This document shows positions 17,079 through 25,050 of a DNA stretch of 64,000 nucleotides, piece by piece. A model generated the notes under the pieces. That model was not told the DNA's origin and did no database searches. It saw nothing but the letters and a program-made list of their open reading frames with translations. The translations under genes and the position numbers were made by a program. How positions within the stretch are numbered: position 1 is the stretch's first letter; each line of letters starts with the position of its first letter. Source of the DNA: Stanieria sp964562685 (lineage in GTDB: Bacteria > Cyanobacteriota > Cyanobacteriia > Cyanobacteriales > Xenococcaceae); assembly GCA_964562685.1 (NCBI GenBank), contig CAZLUP010000012.1:15973-79972 (forward strand), in the 5' to 3' direction.

Positions 17079-17825
17079 TTATGAGACTTTCCCAAAACGG
17101 CGATCGCGTTGTTGATACGATAATAAAGCCTGTTTGAGTTCTGAAGGATTAAAATCTGGCCAAAAAGTTTCAGTCACGTAAATTTCTGTATAAGCCATTT
17201 GCCACAACAAGAAATTACTCAGACGCATTTCACCACTGGTACGAATTAATAAATCGGGATCGGGGCTACTATAAGTATAAAGATATTGAGAAATCAAATT
17301 TTCATCAATAGCGTCTGGAGACAACTCTCCTAGTTGAACTTTTTGAGCGATAGTTCTACAAGCTTTAACAATTTCTAGACGACTACCATAATTAATCGCA
17401 ACGTTAAATTGGATCGTCGTGTTATTTTTAGTTACCTCCATCGAATGGCGCATCTCTTGTTGCAAAGATTCAGGAAGAGGAGACAAATCACCAATAAACT
17501 TAATACACACTCCCTCTTCATCCATTTCAGTCAATTCCTTCCGCAACAGCCTTTCAAACAAAACCATCAGAAATTTGACTTCCGTGACTGGACGACCCCA
17601 ATTTTCTGTTGAAAAAGCATAAGCGGTTAGAGTTTTAATACCCCAATCTTTGCAAACCCGCAGTATTTCTTTAAGCGTATTTGCCCCTCGACGATGTCCT
17701 TCAATTCTTGGTAAACCTCTACTTTTTGCCCAACGTCCATTACCGTCCATAATGACAGCGACGTGTTGAGGTAATTTTTGTAAGTCGAGGTTGGTAGTCA
17801 CATCAGATAATAATTGCACAGTCAT
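17079..17825 (-). CDS. uppS: Isoprenyl transferase (undecaprenyl diphosphate synthase)
   Basis: Cis-prenyltransferase making the C55 polyprenyl diphosphate carrier for peptidoglycan and surface glycans. The 248 residues have the diagnostic AVIMDGNGRWAKSRGLPR (catalytic Asp and substrate Arg/Asn), GHRRGANTLKEI, TAYAFSTENWGRP and the C-terminal DLLIRTSGEMRLSNFLLWQ and EIYVTETFWPDF. The start ATG at 17825 matches the usual N-terminus. It is probably the end of a short transcript; the ferritin-like gene lies upstream on the same strand, 63 bp away. Confidence 0.95.
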   Translation of the reverse strand: MTVQLLSDVTTNLDLQKLPQHVAVIMDGNGRWAKSRGLPRIEGHRRGANTLKEILRVCKDWGIKTLTAYAFSTENWGRPVTEVKFLMVLFERLLRKELTEMDEEGVCIKFIGDLSPLPESLQQEMRHSMEVTKNNTTIQFNVAINYGSRLEIVKACRTIAQKVQLGELSPDAIDENLISQYLYTYSSPDPDLLIRTSGEMRLSNFLLWQMAYTEIYVTETFWPDFNPSELKQALLSYQQRDRRFGKVS

Positions 17826-17888
17826 GGGATTTGCAGTCCGTAGCCAGCTAGTGAGTAATATTTCTTATTTTTACTAAACAATTATTAA

Positions 17889-18869
17889 TTACGAGTCAAT
17901 AGTAATATTCCCAGAATTTGGTGATAAAGCAAAAAGTTTTTCTAAATATTCTGAAGAAAGATTGTTATTCCAAAACCGCATACGTTGGAAAACCAAAACA
18001 AAAGTATAAGCTAATTCCATTTTGTGTACTAAAGACCAAGACTGCCAGTGTAATACTTTCATCATCCGTTTCACAGTAACAGTTATATCGAAGAACGATC
18101 TTTGCTGCTTATTTCTGCAAGAATACCGCTCATTTTGATTTGCAAGCTCATATTCTAGCTGTTGAGATTCAAAATTAGAATATATCCATTTACCAAAACC
18201 CCAAAATTTGGTCATGTGATTAATTTCATCTTGCAGTAATTCTTGTAACACCTGTTGTATGGTTCCTGTTGTACGTGACATCATCCAGAGATAAAGACAC
18301 ACTGCGCTATATTCAGTAATAATGCGATGAAGTCCATGACGATATAAATCAGAGTAAGGGTTTTCTGACAGTTGATACTGTCTAGGAGTAGGTATATCAA
18401 GGATAATTGCTTGATTGGTTAATTGTCGATATATTTTACTTAAAGCAGGAGTATGTTGTCGTTCTTCTTTTTCCCATAAACCAAGTTCTAATATTGTCCC
18501 ATTTTGAGCTACAACTCCACCAACAAATTTTGCCATTTGGGGATGAATTGGTGCTAAATATTGTCTGCTAGTTTGAGTGTAACCGCGAATAGGAGCTTCA
18601 GTATTTAAAGCACCTTGAACAATTGCTAAAAATACATTTAAATCAATGTCAATCAGTTGTTCTTGATTAATAGTTTGCCAATCGATAAATTGCCAACCAC
18701 GAGGTTGAGGATTGATAAATTGTTCGGGTAAATCTTCAAGATGACTCTGCAATTTTTCTAAGTTAAGATATTGGTCAATTAAATAATTAATTCTAGTTTT
18801 AGTCTGGAAAAAATTTGGACAAAAACATATTTCACCCGCTAAATCGATGGGACAAATTAACTTATTCAT
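17889..18869 (-). CDS. Ferritin-like di-iron protein, acyl-ACP desaturase-like
   Basis: A 326-residue soluble protein I cannot name. It shows the full ligand order of a carboxylate-bridged di-iron four-helix bundle: Glu91, Glu136-x-x-His139 (in EKEERQH), Glu186 (ITEYSA) and Glu215-x-x-His218 (QDEINH). The helix spacing and the paired ExxH motifs resemble acyl-ACP desaturases and related oxygenases more than ferritin. The N-terminus has CPIDLAGEICFCP, with three Cys in the first 17 residues, which is not typical of those enzymes. Substrate unknown. It sits upstream of uppS, possibly in one transcript. Confidence 0.6.
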   Translation of the reverse strand: MNKLICPIDLAGEICFCPNFFQTKTRINYLIDQYLNLEKLQSHLEDLPEQFINPQPRGWQFIDWQTINQEQLIDIDLNVFLAIVQGALNTEAPIRGYTQTSRQYLAPIHPQMAKFVGGVVAQNGTILELGLWEKEERQHTPALSKIYRQLTNQAIILDIPTPRQYQLSENPYSDLYRHGLHRIITEYSAVCLYLWMMSRTTGTIQQVLQELLQDEINHMTKFWGFGKWIYSNFESQQLEYELANQNERYSCRNKQQRSFFDITVTVKRMMKVLHWQSWSLVHKMELAYTFVLVFQRMRFWNNNLSSEYLEKLFALSPNSGNITIDS

Positions 18870-19069
18870 GATTCAGTAATTATTTACTACTACATTATTT
18901 TTGCTGATTAATATGCAGTGTATAAATACTTTGAAATTATGTCAGTCGGTTGGAGTAGGGAATTTAAATTAAATAGTTTAGTAGGGAAAAGTCGGATTAG
19001 TCGGATTTAGTTACCAGTTATCAGTAGAGAGAAGGCAGTGCGAAAGCCCTTACACTAGTTACTATTATT

Positions 19070-19187
19070 CATCTAACAAAACTGATTAATTTTCGCCAAA
19101 GACGAATTGAGGTTAATTAGATCATCAACGCCCAAATGACTAGACAATAAATCCCACGTAGACAGTTAAGACGTGGGATTTTTTTTA
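19070..19187 (+). ncRNA. Candidate small RNA ending in a strong terminator
   Basis: There is no + strand gene between 18870 and 19249, yet a perfect + strand terminator ends here (19151-19187). Just before it is an imperfect hairpin with arms CTGATTAA (19082-19089) and TTAATTAG (19113-19120). A structured stretch followed by its own terminator, without a coding frame, suggests a small RNA. The 5' end is a guess and no promoter was confirmed. It may instead be a stray terminator. Confidence 0.25.
19151..19187 (+). terminator. Rho-independent terminator without an upstream + strand gene
   Basis: Perfect 9-bp stem (ATCCCACGT at 19151-19159, ACGTGGGAT at 19171-19179) with an 11-nt loop and eight T at 19180-19187. 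The neighbouring genes on both sides are on the minus strand. In that direction the stem is preceded by an A run and not followed by a T run. Confidence 0.8.
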
Positions 19188-19249
19188 ATTTATCTGTTCA
19201 ATCTTTAATTAGAACTAATCAACAAACTGCAAATTCTAACCAGATTGAA

Positions 19250-19438
19250 CTAACTATTAGAAGTAGAATTGAATGAAGAATCTTTTTCTTCGCTTGTTTC
19301 TGCTGTTTCTGATTTCTTATTACTATTAGAGAAACGTCTATCTCCAGAACGGAAACCAGAAGTTTTTTTGCGAAACTGTCGAGCATAAGCTTTATTACGA
19401 GAAGCTTTTTCTTTTTTCGCATTTCGGCGTTTAGCCAT
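19250..19438 (-). CDS. Small basic cyanobacterial protein
   Basis: A 62-residue protein with a strongly basic first half (MAKRRNAKKEKASRNKAYA) and a Ser/Thr/Glu-rich tail. I recognise it as a small conserved cyanobacterial protein of unknown function, perhaps nucleic-acid binding from its charge. GAGGAAA lies a few bases before the ATG, a good ribosome-binding site that supports this frame over a second overlapping one. It follows the RRM protein gene (19540-19824) by about 100 bp on the same strand, so co-expression is likely. Confidence 0.7.
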   Translation of the reverse strand: MAKRRNAKKEKASRNKAYARQFRKKTSGFRSGDRRFSNSNKKSETAETSEEKDSSFNSTSNS

Positions 19439-19539
19439 TATGATTTCCTCTTAATACAATAAAACGCCTCGGAAAATTGCTATTAGGATCGATCCGTTGA
19501 GCTTTCCAGAAGCGTTGATAAATTAAAAAATAAAGAAGC

Positions 19540-19824
19540 TTAGAAACGGAAATTCCTGCGATTGCCTCCAGAATTTCTTTGTTCGCGAGGTCTAGCTTGA
19601 TTAACTTTTAAGGAACGTCCCATCCATTCTGCACCATCTAAAGCAGAGATTGCGGAAGCCTCTTCCGTTTCTGTTCCCATTTCTACAAAAGCAAAACCAC
19701 GCTTGCGACCTGTTTCACGGTCAGTGGGGAGATGAACTCTTTTAACTGTTCCATACTCAGTGAAGACCTCTTCAAGGTCTTGTTGGCTAATCTCATAATC
19801 AAGATTGCCTACGTAAATCGACAT
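19540..19824 (-). CDS. RRM-type RNA-binding protein (Rbp)
   Basis: A 94-residue single RRM protein. The RNP2 motif IYVGNL begins at residue 3, and RNP1 KRGFAFVEM lies near residue 43. The C-terminal tail is short and slightly Gly/Asn/Arg-rich (REQRNSGGNRRNFRF), as in cyanobacterial Rbp proteins, many of which are cold-induced. A clear AGGAGA precedes the ATG. The 181-bp region upstream (19825-20005) probably holds its 5' leader; no specific regulatory element was identified. Confidence 0.92.
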   Translation of the reverse strand: MSIYVGNLDYEISQQDLEEVFTEYGTVKRVHLPTDRETGRKRGFAFVEMGTETEEASAISALDGAEWMGRSLKVNQARPREQRNSGGNRRNFRF

Positions 19825-20005
19825 CAGGTTGTCTCCTATAAAAAAACGCTGCGTTCAGAGAGACAAGATTGCGGAGACCAGCTTATCAATACCAAAAGAA
19901 AGTAACTTATCAATACTGAATACCAACTCAATCGCCGTTCTTTATTCTCAATGCTTTATTGTAACATCATATTTTTCTGGTAAAGCAACATTAATAAAAT
20001 TTAGT

Positions 20006-20848
20006 TTATTCATAGTTGCCTACAAAAACTTGTTTGGCAGGTCCTGTCATATAAACTCTTCCGTTAGTTTCTGACCATTCAATTTGTAGGCAACCTCCTG
20101 GTAATTCTACGGTACACTTGCGGTCTGATTTGCCAGTTAAAACCCCTGCTACCACAGAAGCACAAGCACCTGTCCCACAAGCCAGGGTAATCCCTGCACC
20201 TCTTTCCCAGACACGCATTTTGAGATAGTCTGAACTAACTACTTGAATAAATTCAGTATTAGTACGCTGAGGAAAAGCTGGATGATGTTCAAATTGAGAA
20301 CCAATCTGTTCTAAAGGAATGCGATCGCTGTCGGTGACAAAAGTAATACAGTGAGGATTGCCCATACTAACACAGGTAACCAACCAAGATTGACCAGCAA
20401 CTTCTAAAGTTTGATTAATGACTTGGTCTTCAGGCGCACAGAGAGTAGTAGGTATTTTAGCTGCTTCTAATTGAGGTTGTCCCATATCAACAGTCACTAA
20501 ACCGTTGCCTTGCAGTTGAGGAGTAATTACCCCAGCTAAGGTATGAATTCTGTAAGATTTATTAATTTGTTCGGTTTGCTCCAGATCAGCGATAAACTGA
20601 GCTAGACAGCGAATCCCATTACCGCACATTTCTGGTTCTGAACCATCAGAGTTATAAATTCTCATGGTGTAATCAGTGTTATCTGTGCCAGGCAGAGCAA
20701 AAATAACTCCATCTGCACCGATGCCAAAATGGCGATCGCACATTTGCATTGCTTGTTGTGGGGTAACAATTGGTTCGCTAGAATGACGATTATCAATCAA
20801 AATAAAATCGTTACCTAATCCTTGATACTTACTAAATTTAATTCCCAT
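20006..20848 (-). CDS. dapF: Diaminopimelate epimerase
   Basis: Converts LL- to meso-diaminopimelate for lysine and peptidoglycan, using two cysteines as acid and base. Both are visible: CGNGIRC near residue 75 and LACGTGACAS near residue 217. The N-terminal KYQGLGNDFILIDNR and RHFGIGADGVIF are also diagnostic. The length of 280 is normal. It is transcribed away from hfq (divergent, 38 bp apart), so the two share a short promoter region. Confidence 0.95.
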   Translation of the reverse strand: MGIKFSKYQGLGNDFILIDNRHSSEPIVTPQQAMQMCDRHFGIGADGVIFALPGTDNTDYTMRIYNSDGSEPEMCGNGIRCLAQFIADLEQTEQINKSYRIHTLAGVITPQLQGNGLVTVDMGQPQLEAAKIPTTLCAPEDQVINQTLEVAGQSWLVTCVSMGNPHCITFVTDSDRIPLEQIGSQFEHHPAFPQRTNTEFIQVVSSDYLKMRVWERGAGITLACGTGACASVVAGVLTGKSDRKCTVELPGGCLQIEWSETNGRVYMTGPAKQVFVGNYE

Positions 20849-20886
20849 TTACTTTTAATCCTCGGTTGACTAACAATTTTTAGATT

Positions 20887-21099
20887 ATGACTGAATTCGA
20901 TACTGGTTTACCTCATGTCAAACAAATTCAGAAATATATAGTAAATAAACAAGAAGTAGAGTTTAAGCTAGCTACAGATGATTTGCTAGTTGGAAAAATT
21001 ATTTGGCAAGATCCTGCTTGTATTTGTTTAGTAGATCATTACGATCAACCTACAATTATTTGGCGACACGCTCTAGTTTACGTGAAACCAAAAGCTTAG
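20887..21099 (+). CDS. hfq: Cyanobacterial-type Hfq
   Basis: A 70-residue Sm-like protein. It begins TGLPHVKQIQKYIVNKQEVEF and contains GKIIWQDPACICLVD and a C-terminal VYVKPKA, the pattern of cyanobacterial Hfq. This branch has lost most residues used by enteric Hfq to bind sRNA and, in Synechocystis, acts through the pilus motor ATPase PilB1 in motility. It is divergent from dapF, the arrangement common in cyanobacteria. A palindrome of the GTAG...CTAC type follows the stop by 24 bp. Confidence 0.9.
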   Translation: MTEFDTGLPHVKQIQKYIVNKQEVEFKLATDDLLVGKIIWQDPACICLVDHYDQPTIIWRHALVYVKPKA

Positions 21100-21123
21100 T
21101 AGGGAAAGTAAAAGTCACAAGCC

Positions 21124-21152
21124 GTAGAGACGTAAATATGTTACGTCTGTAC
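21124..21152. repeat. Dispersed palindrome, GTAG...TAC type
   Basis: Inverted repeat with arms AGACGTAA (21128-21135) and TTACGTCT (21141-21148), extended by outer GTA and TAC pairs. It lies between the convergent hfq and GNAT genes and could also act as a transcription stop. The same architecture occurs at 28593-28620, 30888-30915 and 40306-40333. Confidence 0.75.
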
Positions 21153-21171
21153 AAAAGTCAAAAAAATAGCT

Positions 21172-21669
21172 TTATTTACTTGAATAACTTGCTAATTGAT
21201 CAATAGAAACTTGATTTAATCGACAAAGTTTAATTGGTTCTAAAATGTTGGTACCAAGTTGTTGATAAAACGCGATCGCTCTATGATTATTTTTATTCAC
21301 AGTCCACTCAAGTCTACCGCAGTGTTGCTCTTGAGCGATTTTTGCTAAATGATTGAGCAAAGCTGTACCGATTCCTTGACCGCGTTTAGGTAAAATTACA
21401 AAAATATCGTCAAGCCAAATACTTGGTTGTGCTAGAAAACTTGAATAAGTAGTAAAAAAAAGAGCATAACCCACAACTTCATCTTCAATTTCAGCTAATA
21501 AGACTCTTGCTAATGGAGAATTACCAAACAGAGTTTGTTTTAACTGCTCGGTAGTTGCGGAAAAACTATTAATACCGCCATCAAACTCAGCTTTTTGAGT
21601 GATTAGACGAAAGATTATGTCTAAGTCTTCGACTTTAGCATCGCGAATTTTTACGCCTGATTTTGACAT
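21172..21669 (-). CDS. GNAT-family N-acetyltransferase
   Basis: A 165-residue acetyltransferase of the GNAT fold. It has the acetyl-CoA-binding P-loop PKRGQGIGTALLNHL (about residues 93-107), the preceding WLDDIFV strand and the later WTVNKNNHRAIAFYQQLG, all typical. It transfers an acetyl group to an amine; the substrate is unknown (diamine acetyltransferase-like at best). It is divergent from the lysR gene at 21783, with a putative operator between, so the LysR protein might control it. Confidence 0.85.
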   Translation of the reverse strand: MSKSGVKIRDAKVEDLDIIFRLITQKAEFDGGINSFSATTEQLKQTLFGNSPLARVLLAEIEDEVVGYALFFTTYSSFLAQPSIWLDDIFVILPKRGQGIGTALLNHLAKIAQEQHCGRLEWTVNKNNHRAIAFYQQLGTNILEPIKLCRLNQVSIDQLASYSSK

Positions 21670-21746
21670 GACTTTATTCCTGCAAAGTAGATATAAATTA
21701 CTTTATTGAAGATTAATTTAGATGTCCAATATATATTTGTTGCATG

Positions 21747-21769
21747 ATTTATATTTAAAAGATATAAAT
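21747..21769. promoter_or_regulatory. Candidate LysR-type operator
   Basis: Inverted repeat ATTTATAT (21747-21754) and ATATAAAT (21762-21769) with a 7-bp spacer, 13 bp before the lysR start, in the divergent lysR/GNAT spacer. It is AT-rich and dyadic like LysR boxes, but binding is an inference from position. Confidence 0.35.
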
Positions 21770-21782
21770 AGACAATGAATCA

Positions 21783-22664
21783 ATGGAACTTCGGCATTTA
21801 CACTATTTCATCACCGTTGCAGAAGAACTACACTTTAGTCGAGCAGCTCAAAAGCTTCATATTGCTCAACCACCTCTCAGTCAACAAATTCGTAATCTGG
21901 AAACAGAATTGGGAATCAAGTTGTTTGAAAGAAGCAAAAGAAAAGTAGAATTAACCGTAGCAGGGAAAGCTTTTTTAACCGAAGCTCGTCAAGTATTTCA
22001 TCAGATTGAAAAAGCCATCCAAATAGCAAAGCAAGCGGAGCGTGGCGAAATTGGTCGGTTGATTGTGGGTTTTAATAGTTCGGCAACTTATAGTGTTTTG
22101 CCAACCATTCTTCATCGTTTTCGACAAACACATCCTCAAATAGAACTAGTTTTAAATGAATTGACTACTAGTCAGCAATTAGAATATCTTAATCGTCAAC
22201 AAATCGATTTAGGTCTTTTATATTTACCTATAAAAGAAAACGATAAACTATCTTATATTCGAGTTCATCAAGAATCTTTAGTGGTAGCAATCTCAGCAAC
22301 TCATCCTTTAGCAGTTGAAACAAAAGTATCCCTGAGTCAACTTAGTCAAGAATCATTTATTTTACCCCCCCATCATTTAGGAGAAGCTCTTTACAGAGAA
22401 ATTAGCAAGTTGTTAGAACAACATAATTTTATTCCTCAAAGAATTCAAGAAGCTATTCAACTACAAACAGCAATTAGTTTGGTAGCAGGAGGTATTGGAG
22501 TTGCGATTGTTCCTGCATCATTGCAAAATCTCCAGAGAGCAGGAGTAGTTTATAAATCATTGCAAGAAACAACTCCTGAAATTGAAATAGGTGCAGTTTG
22601 GCGCAAACATGATTCATCGCCAATTTTAAAAAGATTTTTAGAGCTTGTCGGAAAACGAGGATGA
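21783..22664 (+). CDS. LysR-family transcriptional regulator
   Basis: A 293-residue regulator. The N-terminal winged helix-turn-helix (MELRHLHYFITVAEELHFSR, AAQKLHIAQPPLSQQI) is followed by a periplasmic-binding-like effector domain from about residue 90. The opening matches the BenM/CatM/CbnR-like branch. Its stop overlaps the next gene's ATG in an ATGA, so it is co-transcribed with the metallopeptidase gene. Effector unknown. Likely targets are itself and the divergent GNAT gene. Confidence 0.92.
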   Translation: MELRHLHYFITVAEELHFSRAAQKLHIAQPPLSQQIRNLETELGIKLFERSKRKVELTVAGKAFLTEARQVFHQIEKAIQIAKQAERGEIGRLIVGFNSSATYSVLPTILHRFRQTHPQIELVLNELTTSQQLEYLNRQQIDLGLLYLPIKENDKLSYIRVHQESLVVAISATHPLAVETKVSLSQLSQESFILPPHHLGEALYREISKLLEQHNFIPQRIQEAIQLQTAISLVAGGIGVAIVPASLQNLQRAGVVYKSLQETTPEIEIGAVWRKHDSSPILKRFLELVGKRG

Positions 22665-23281
22665 AAACTTTAAACTTAATAGCTAAAGCTGCGATTGAAT
22701 CTGCTCAAACTCTTAGTGCCGTCGCTCTATCTGGGTTAATTGCTTCAGTTTCAGCGATCGCAGAATGGTCACCTCAAACCGTTGTCGATCATGTTTACGA
22801 AGGCATTCAACACATTCATGGTTACAGTGCAACTCCCGAACTAATTTGGGGTGTACCCAGAGGAATGTTTAGCCGTTGTGGCGAAGTAATGGGTAGTCTT
22901 TATTGTCCTCGCGATCATACTGTTTATATTACCGAGAGAGATATCTATATGGCTTATCAATACGGTGACGCAGCTTTAGCCTATATTATTAGTCATGAAT
23001 ATGCTCATGCGATGCAAATTGCTCATCAATTTGGCTACGGGGTGGGTGCGCTCAGTGAATTACAAGCAGACTGTTTGGCTGGTTTTTATTTAGGAGTAAT
23101 TCCCAATGTTGTTTTCGATCAACAGGATATTGAGGAGATTACCAGTTTGGCTTACCATTTAGGAGATTATTACTGGGGAAGCGAACATCATCATGGTACT
23201 CCTAAGCAGAGAGTGCAAGCGGTAGTATTAGGAATACAGTCTTCTGTTAATGAAATAGGAATTAGAGCTTGTCTAAATTAG
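22661..23281 (+). CDS. Putative zinc metallopeptidase
   Basis: A 206-residue protein with a hydrophobic N-terminal segment (about residues 15-33), which may be a signal or anchor. It has the zinc-protease motif HEYAHAMQI (HExxH, about residue 105) followed by ELQADCLAGFYLG, the third-ligand helix typical of neutral zinc metallopeptidases of the YpfJ type. Four Cys occur. It overlaps lysR by four bases and precedes a membrane methyltransferase-like gene. Substrate unknown; a role outside the cytoplasm is inferred from the N-terminus. Confidence 0.75.
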   Translation: MKTLNLIAKAAIESAQTLSAVALSGLIASVSAIAEWSPQTVVDHVYEGIQHIHGYSATPELIWGVPRGMFSRCGEVMGSLYCPRDHTVYITERDIYMAYQYGDAALAYIISHEYAHAMQIAHQFGYGVGALSELQADCLAGFYLGVIPNVVFDQQDIEEITSLAYHLGDYYWGSEHHHGTPKQRVQAVVLGIQSSVNEIGIRACLN

Positions 23282-23315
23282 ATTTCAATCAAATTTTTAA
23301 TTACATTTAAGCTTC

Positions 23316-23972
23316 ATGAAAATCAAACATTCAATTAATTTGCACAAAGGTTTAACTGCTGTATTTATACTGGCATTAATGCTGGCATACAATAATTTTA
23401 CTCTGGCAGCATGGGTTTATCTAGCTCTGCATGGGACTTATGGAATCCTTTGGCTCTTAAAAGATCGGATTTATCCCGATAGACAATGGGAACAAGAAAT
23501 TCCCCTTCAGATCGGTATCATAGCTTTTTTATCATTAGGATTATATTGGGTTGCGCCTTATCTGCTGATTAGTAGAGATGTTGAGATATCCTTTCCCTTA
23601 ATTGCGATCGCCATTACACTTAATTTACTAGGAGTTTTTCTACACTATAGTAGCGATGCTCAAAAATATTACACTCTTAAATATCATCAAGGACTGATTA
23701 CAGAAGGATTTTTTGCTCGTAGTCGTAATACTAATTATTTAGGAGAAATATTAATTTATTTCAGCTTTGCTCTTTTGGCTCAACATTGGCTTCCCTTTGT
23801 AATTTTAGGTAGTTTTGTTTTAGGCGTTTTTATACCAAATATGCGGAAAAAAGACCAATCTCTTGCTCGTTACCCTGAATTTGAATCCTATCAAGCTAAT
23901 TCAGGACTTTTATTCCCCAAATTCTTCTTAACTAATCAGCCACAATCTCAATCCCAAGTGTTAGATAAATAA
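23316..23972 (+). CDS. Isoprenylcysteine methyltransferase-like membrane protein
   Basis: A 218-residue protein with about five membrane segments. The C-terminal part has the pattern LKYHQGLITEGFFARSRN followed by TNYLGEILIYFSF, close to the SAM-binding region of the ICMT/PEMT and DUF1295 membrane-methyltransferase families. Such proteins methylate lipids or reduce steroid-like substrates; which applies here is not clear. It starts 34 bp after the metallopeptidase and is likely in the same operon. Confidence 0.7.
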   Translation: MKIKHSINLHKGLTAVFILALMLAYNNFTLAAWVYLALHGTYGILWLLKDRIYPDRQWEQEIPLQIGIIAFLSLGLYWVAPYLLISRDVEISFPLIAIAITLNLLGVFLHYSSDAQKYYTLKYHQGLITEGFFARSRNTNYLGEILIYFSFALLAQHWLPFVILGSFVLGVFIPNMRKKDQSLARYPEFESYQANSGLLFPKFFLTNQPQSQSQVLDK

Positions 23973-24108
23973 CCAAATCCGATCATTAAGATGATGGTAA
24001 GGTAATTGTTTATTAATACAAAATAAGTGATTTTACTCATGAGTAGATTCATTTAAGTAGTTAATATAAAAACAATTTTTGAAAAAATTTAATATTTTCC
24101 AAGAAGCA

Positions 24109-24537
24109 ATGTCTTTAATAACCGATCAAAGAACTAAGTGCATCCTTGTGGTTGATGAGTGTAAAGACAATTTATTGTTGATGCAATTGATTTTGGAGAG
24201 TCAAGGATATCAAGTAATTTTAGCTCAGAATGGCAAAACTGCTCTTGCTGAGATAGTAAAAACCGAACTAGATTTAGTGATTTTGAATGTAACTATCCCA
24301 AACTGGCAGCAACAGAGATCTTTTGAGGTTAATAATTTTGGCATTACTTGTTATTTACGAACCACTCCAAAACTTTCTCATCTACCAATTTTGTGGTTAA
24401 CTGCGGATCGAAGTATTCGTCTTCAGTTCCATCGACCTTTAGAAGTTGATGCCGTGATTTACAAACCTTTTGAAATTGATGAATTATTATTTCAGGAGGT
24501 ATTATTTTTTGATAACACCTCTTCCCGATATCAATAG
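24109..24537 (+). CDS. Receiver-domain protein lacking the phospho-acceptor Asp
   Basis: A 142-residue stand-alone receiver domain. It keeps the acidic start (LVVDECKDN), Thr98 (WLTAD) and the conserved Lys119 (YKPFEID). The residue aligned with the phosphorylated Asp is Asn60 (VILNVTIP instead of the usual LxDxxMP). It is therefore probably a pseudo-receiver that cannot be phosphorylated in the normal way. The start is the ATG at 24109; a TTG 30 bp upstream adds little. There is no kinase or output domain nearby. Confidence 0.8.
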   Translation: MSLITDQRTKCILVVDECKDNLLLMQLILESQGYQVILAQNGKTALAEIVKTELDLVILNVTIPNWQQQRSFEVNNFGITCYLRTTPKLSHLPILWLTADRSIRLQFHRPLEVDAVIYKPFEIDELLFQEVLFFDNTSSRYQ

Positions 24538-24577
24538 AACTGTGAACCCTAATGTCATGTTTATTTGCATGACTATC

Positions 24578-24614
24578 CGCGCGTTGCTAGCATCAATGCG
24601 CGCTTTGTCTTTTT
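24578..24614 (+). terminator. Terminator after the receiver gene
   Basis: Nine-bp stem (CGCGCGTTG at 24578-24586, CAATGCGCG at 24594-24602, one G-U pair) with a 7-nt loop, followed by CTTTGTCTTTTT. It closes the receiver-domain gene, 40 bp after its stop. Confidence 0.75.
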
Positions 24615-25050
24615 GAATTTTCTAAGCAAATGCAGCTTAATCATCTTTGGCAAAGAAAATTTTTTAATTTTTATTTAAGAAATTAGTCAAACTAATCCAA
24701 TCAAGCAATTTCCTTTGCTCCAATCAAAGATTACAGCCATCTAAAACAGTAATACTTGATTAGCTCAAAAAACAAAATCCTTAATTAAATTTAAGGTTTT
24801 AAGGAATATCTCTTTAGTAAATAATTATTTTAATTAAGGCACGGTGTAAATCCACTACCTCAAGACGGATATTGCTCCAACCTCAGCAATTAAGCAAAAT
24901 GATAAAATTATCGAGAGTTATTGAAGTCTGTTTGTCGTTAGCTAGTCGAAAATATTCCTTCTTTTAGCTGCGGGATATGCGTACCCTTCGCCAAAACTAA
25001 TATCATAACTAACATAGATAAAAATACAGATAAACCAATATAGAAATACT
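24615..25050 (+). other. Long leader region upstream of secA
   Basis: About 435 bp without a gene, mostly AT-rich. A more mixed stretch (about 24838-24890, containing CACTACC and GACGGATATTGCTCC) and a GC-richer stretch near 24965-25000 stand out but match no riboswitch I know. It presumably carries the secA promoter and 5' leader. No clear promoter boxes were assigned. Confidence 0.4.

Noticed and set aside
19829..20074. 81-codon + strand frame between rbp and dapF
   Set aside because: It overlaps the 3' end of dapF, has no motif, and lies in the leader region of rbp.
24838..24890. Riboswitch in the secA leader
   Set aside because: The mixed-sequence patch does not match any riboswitch core I know.
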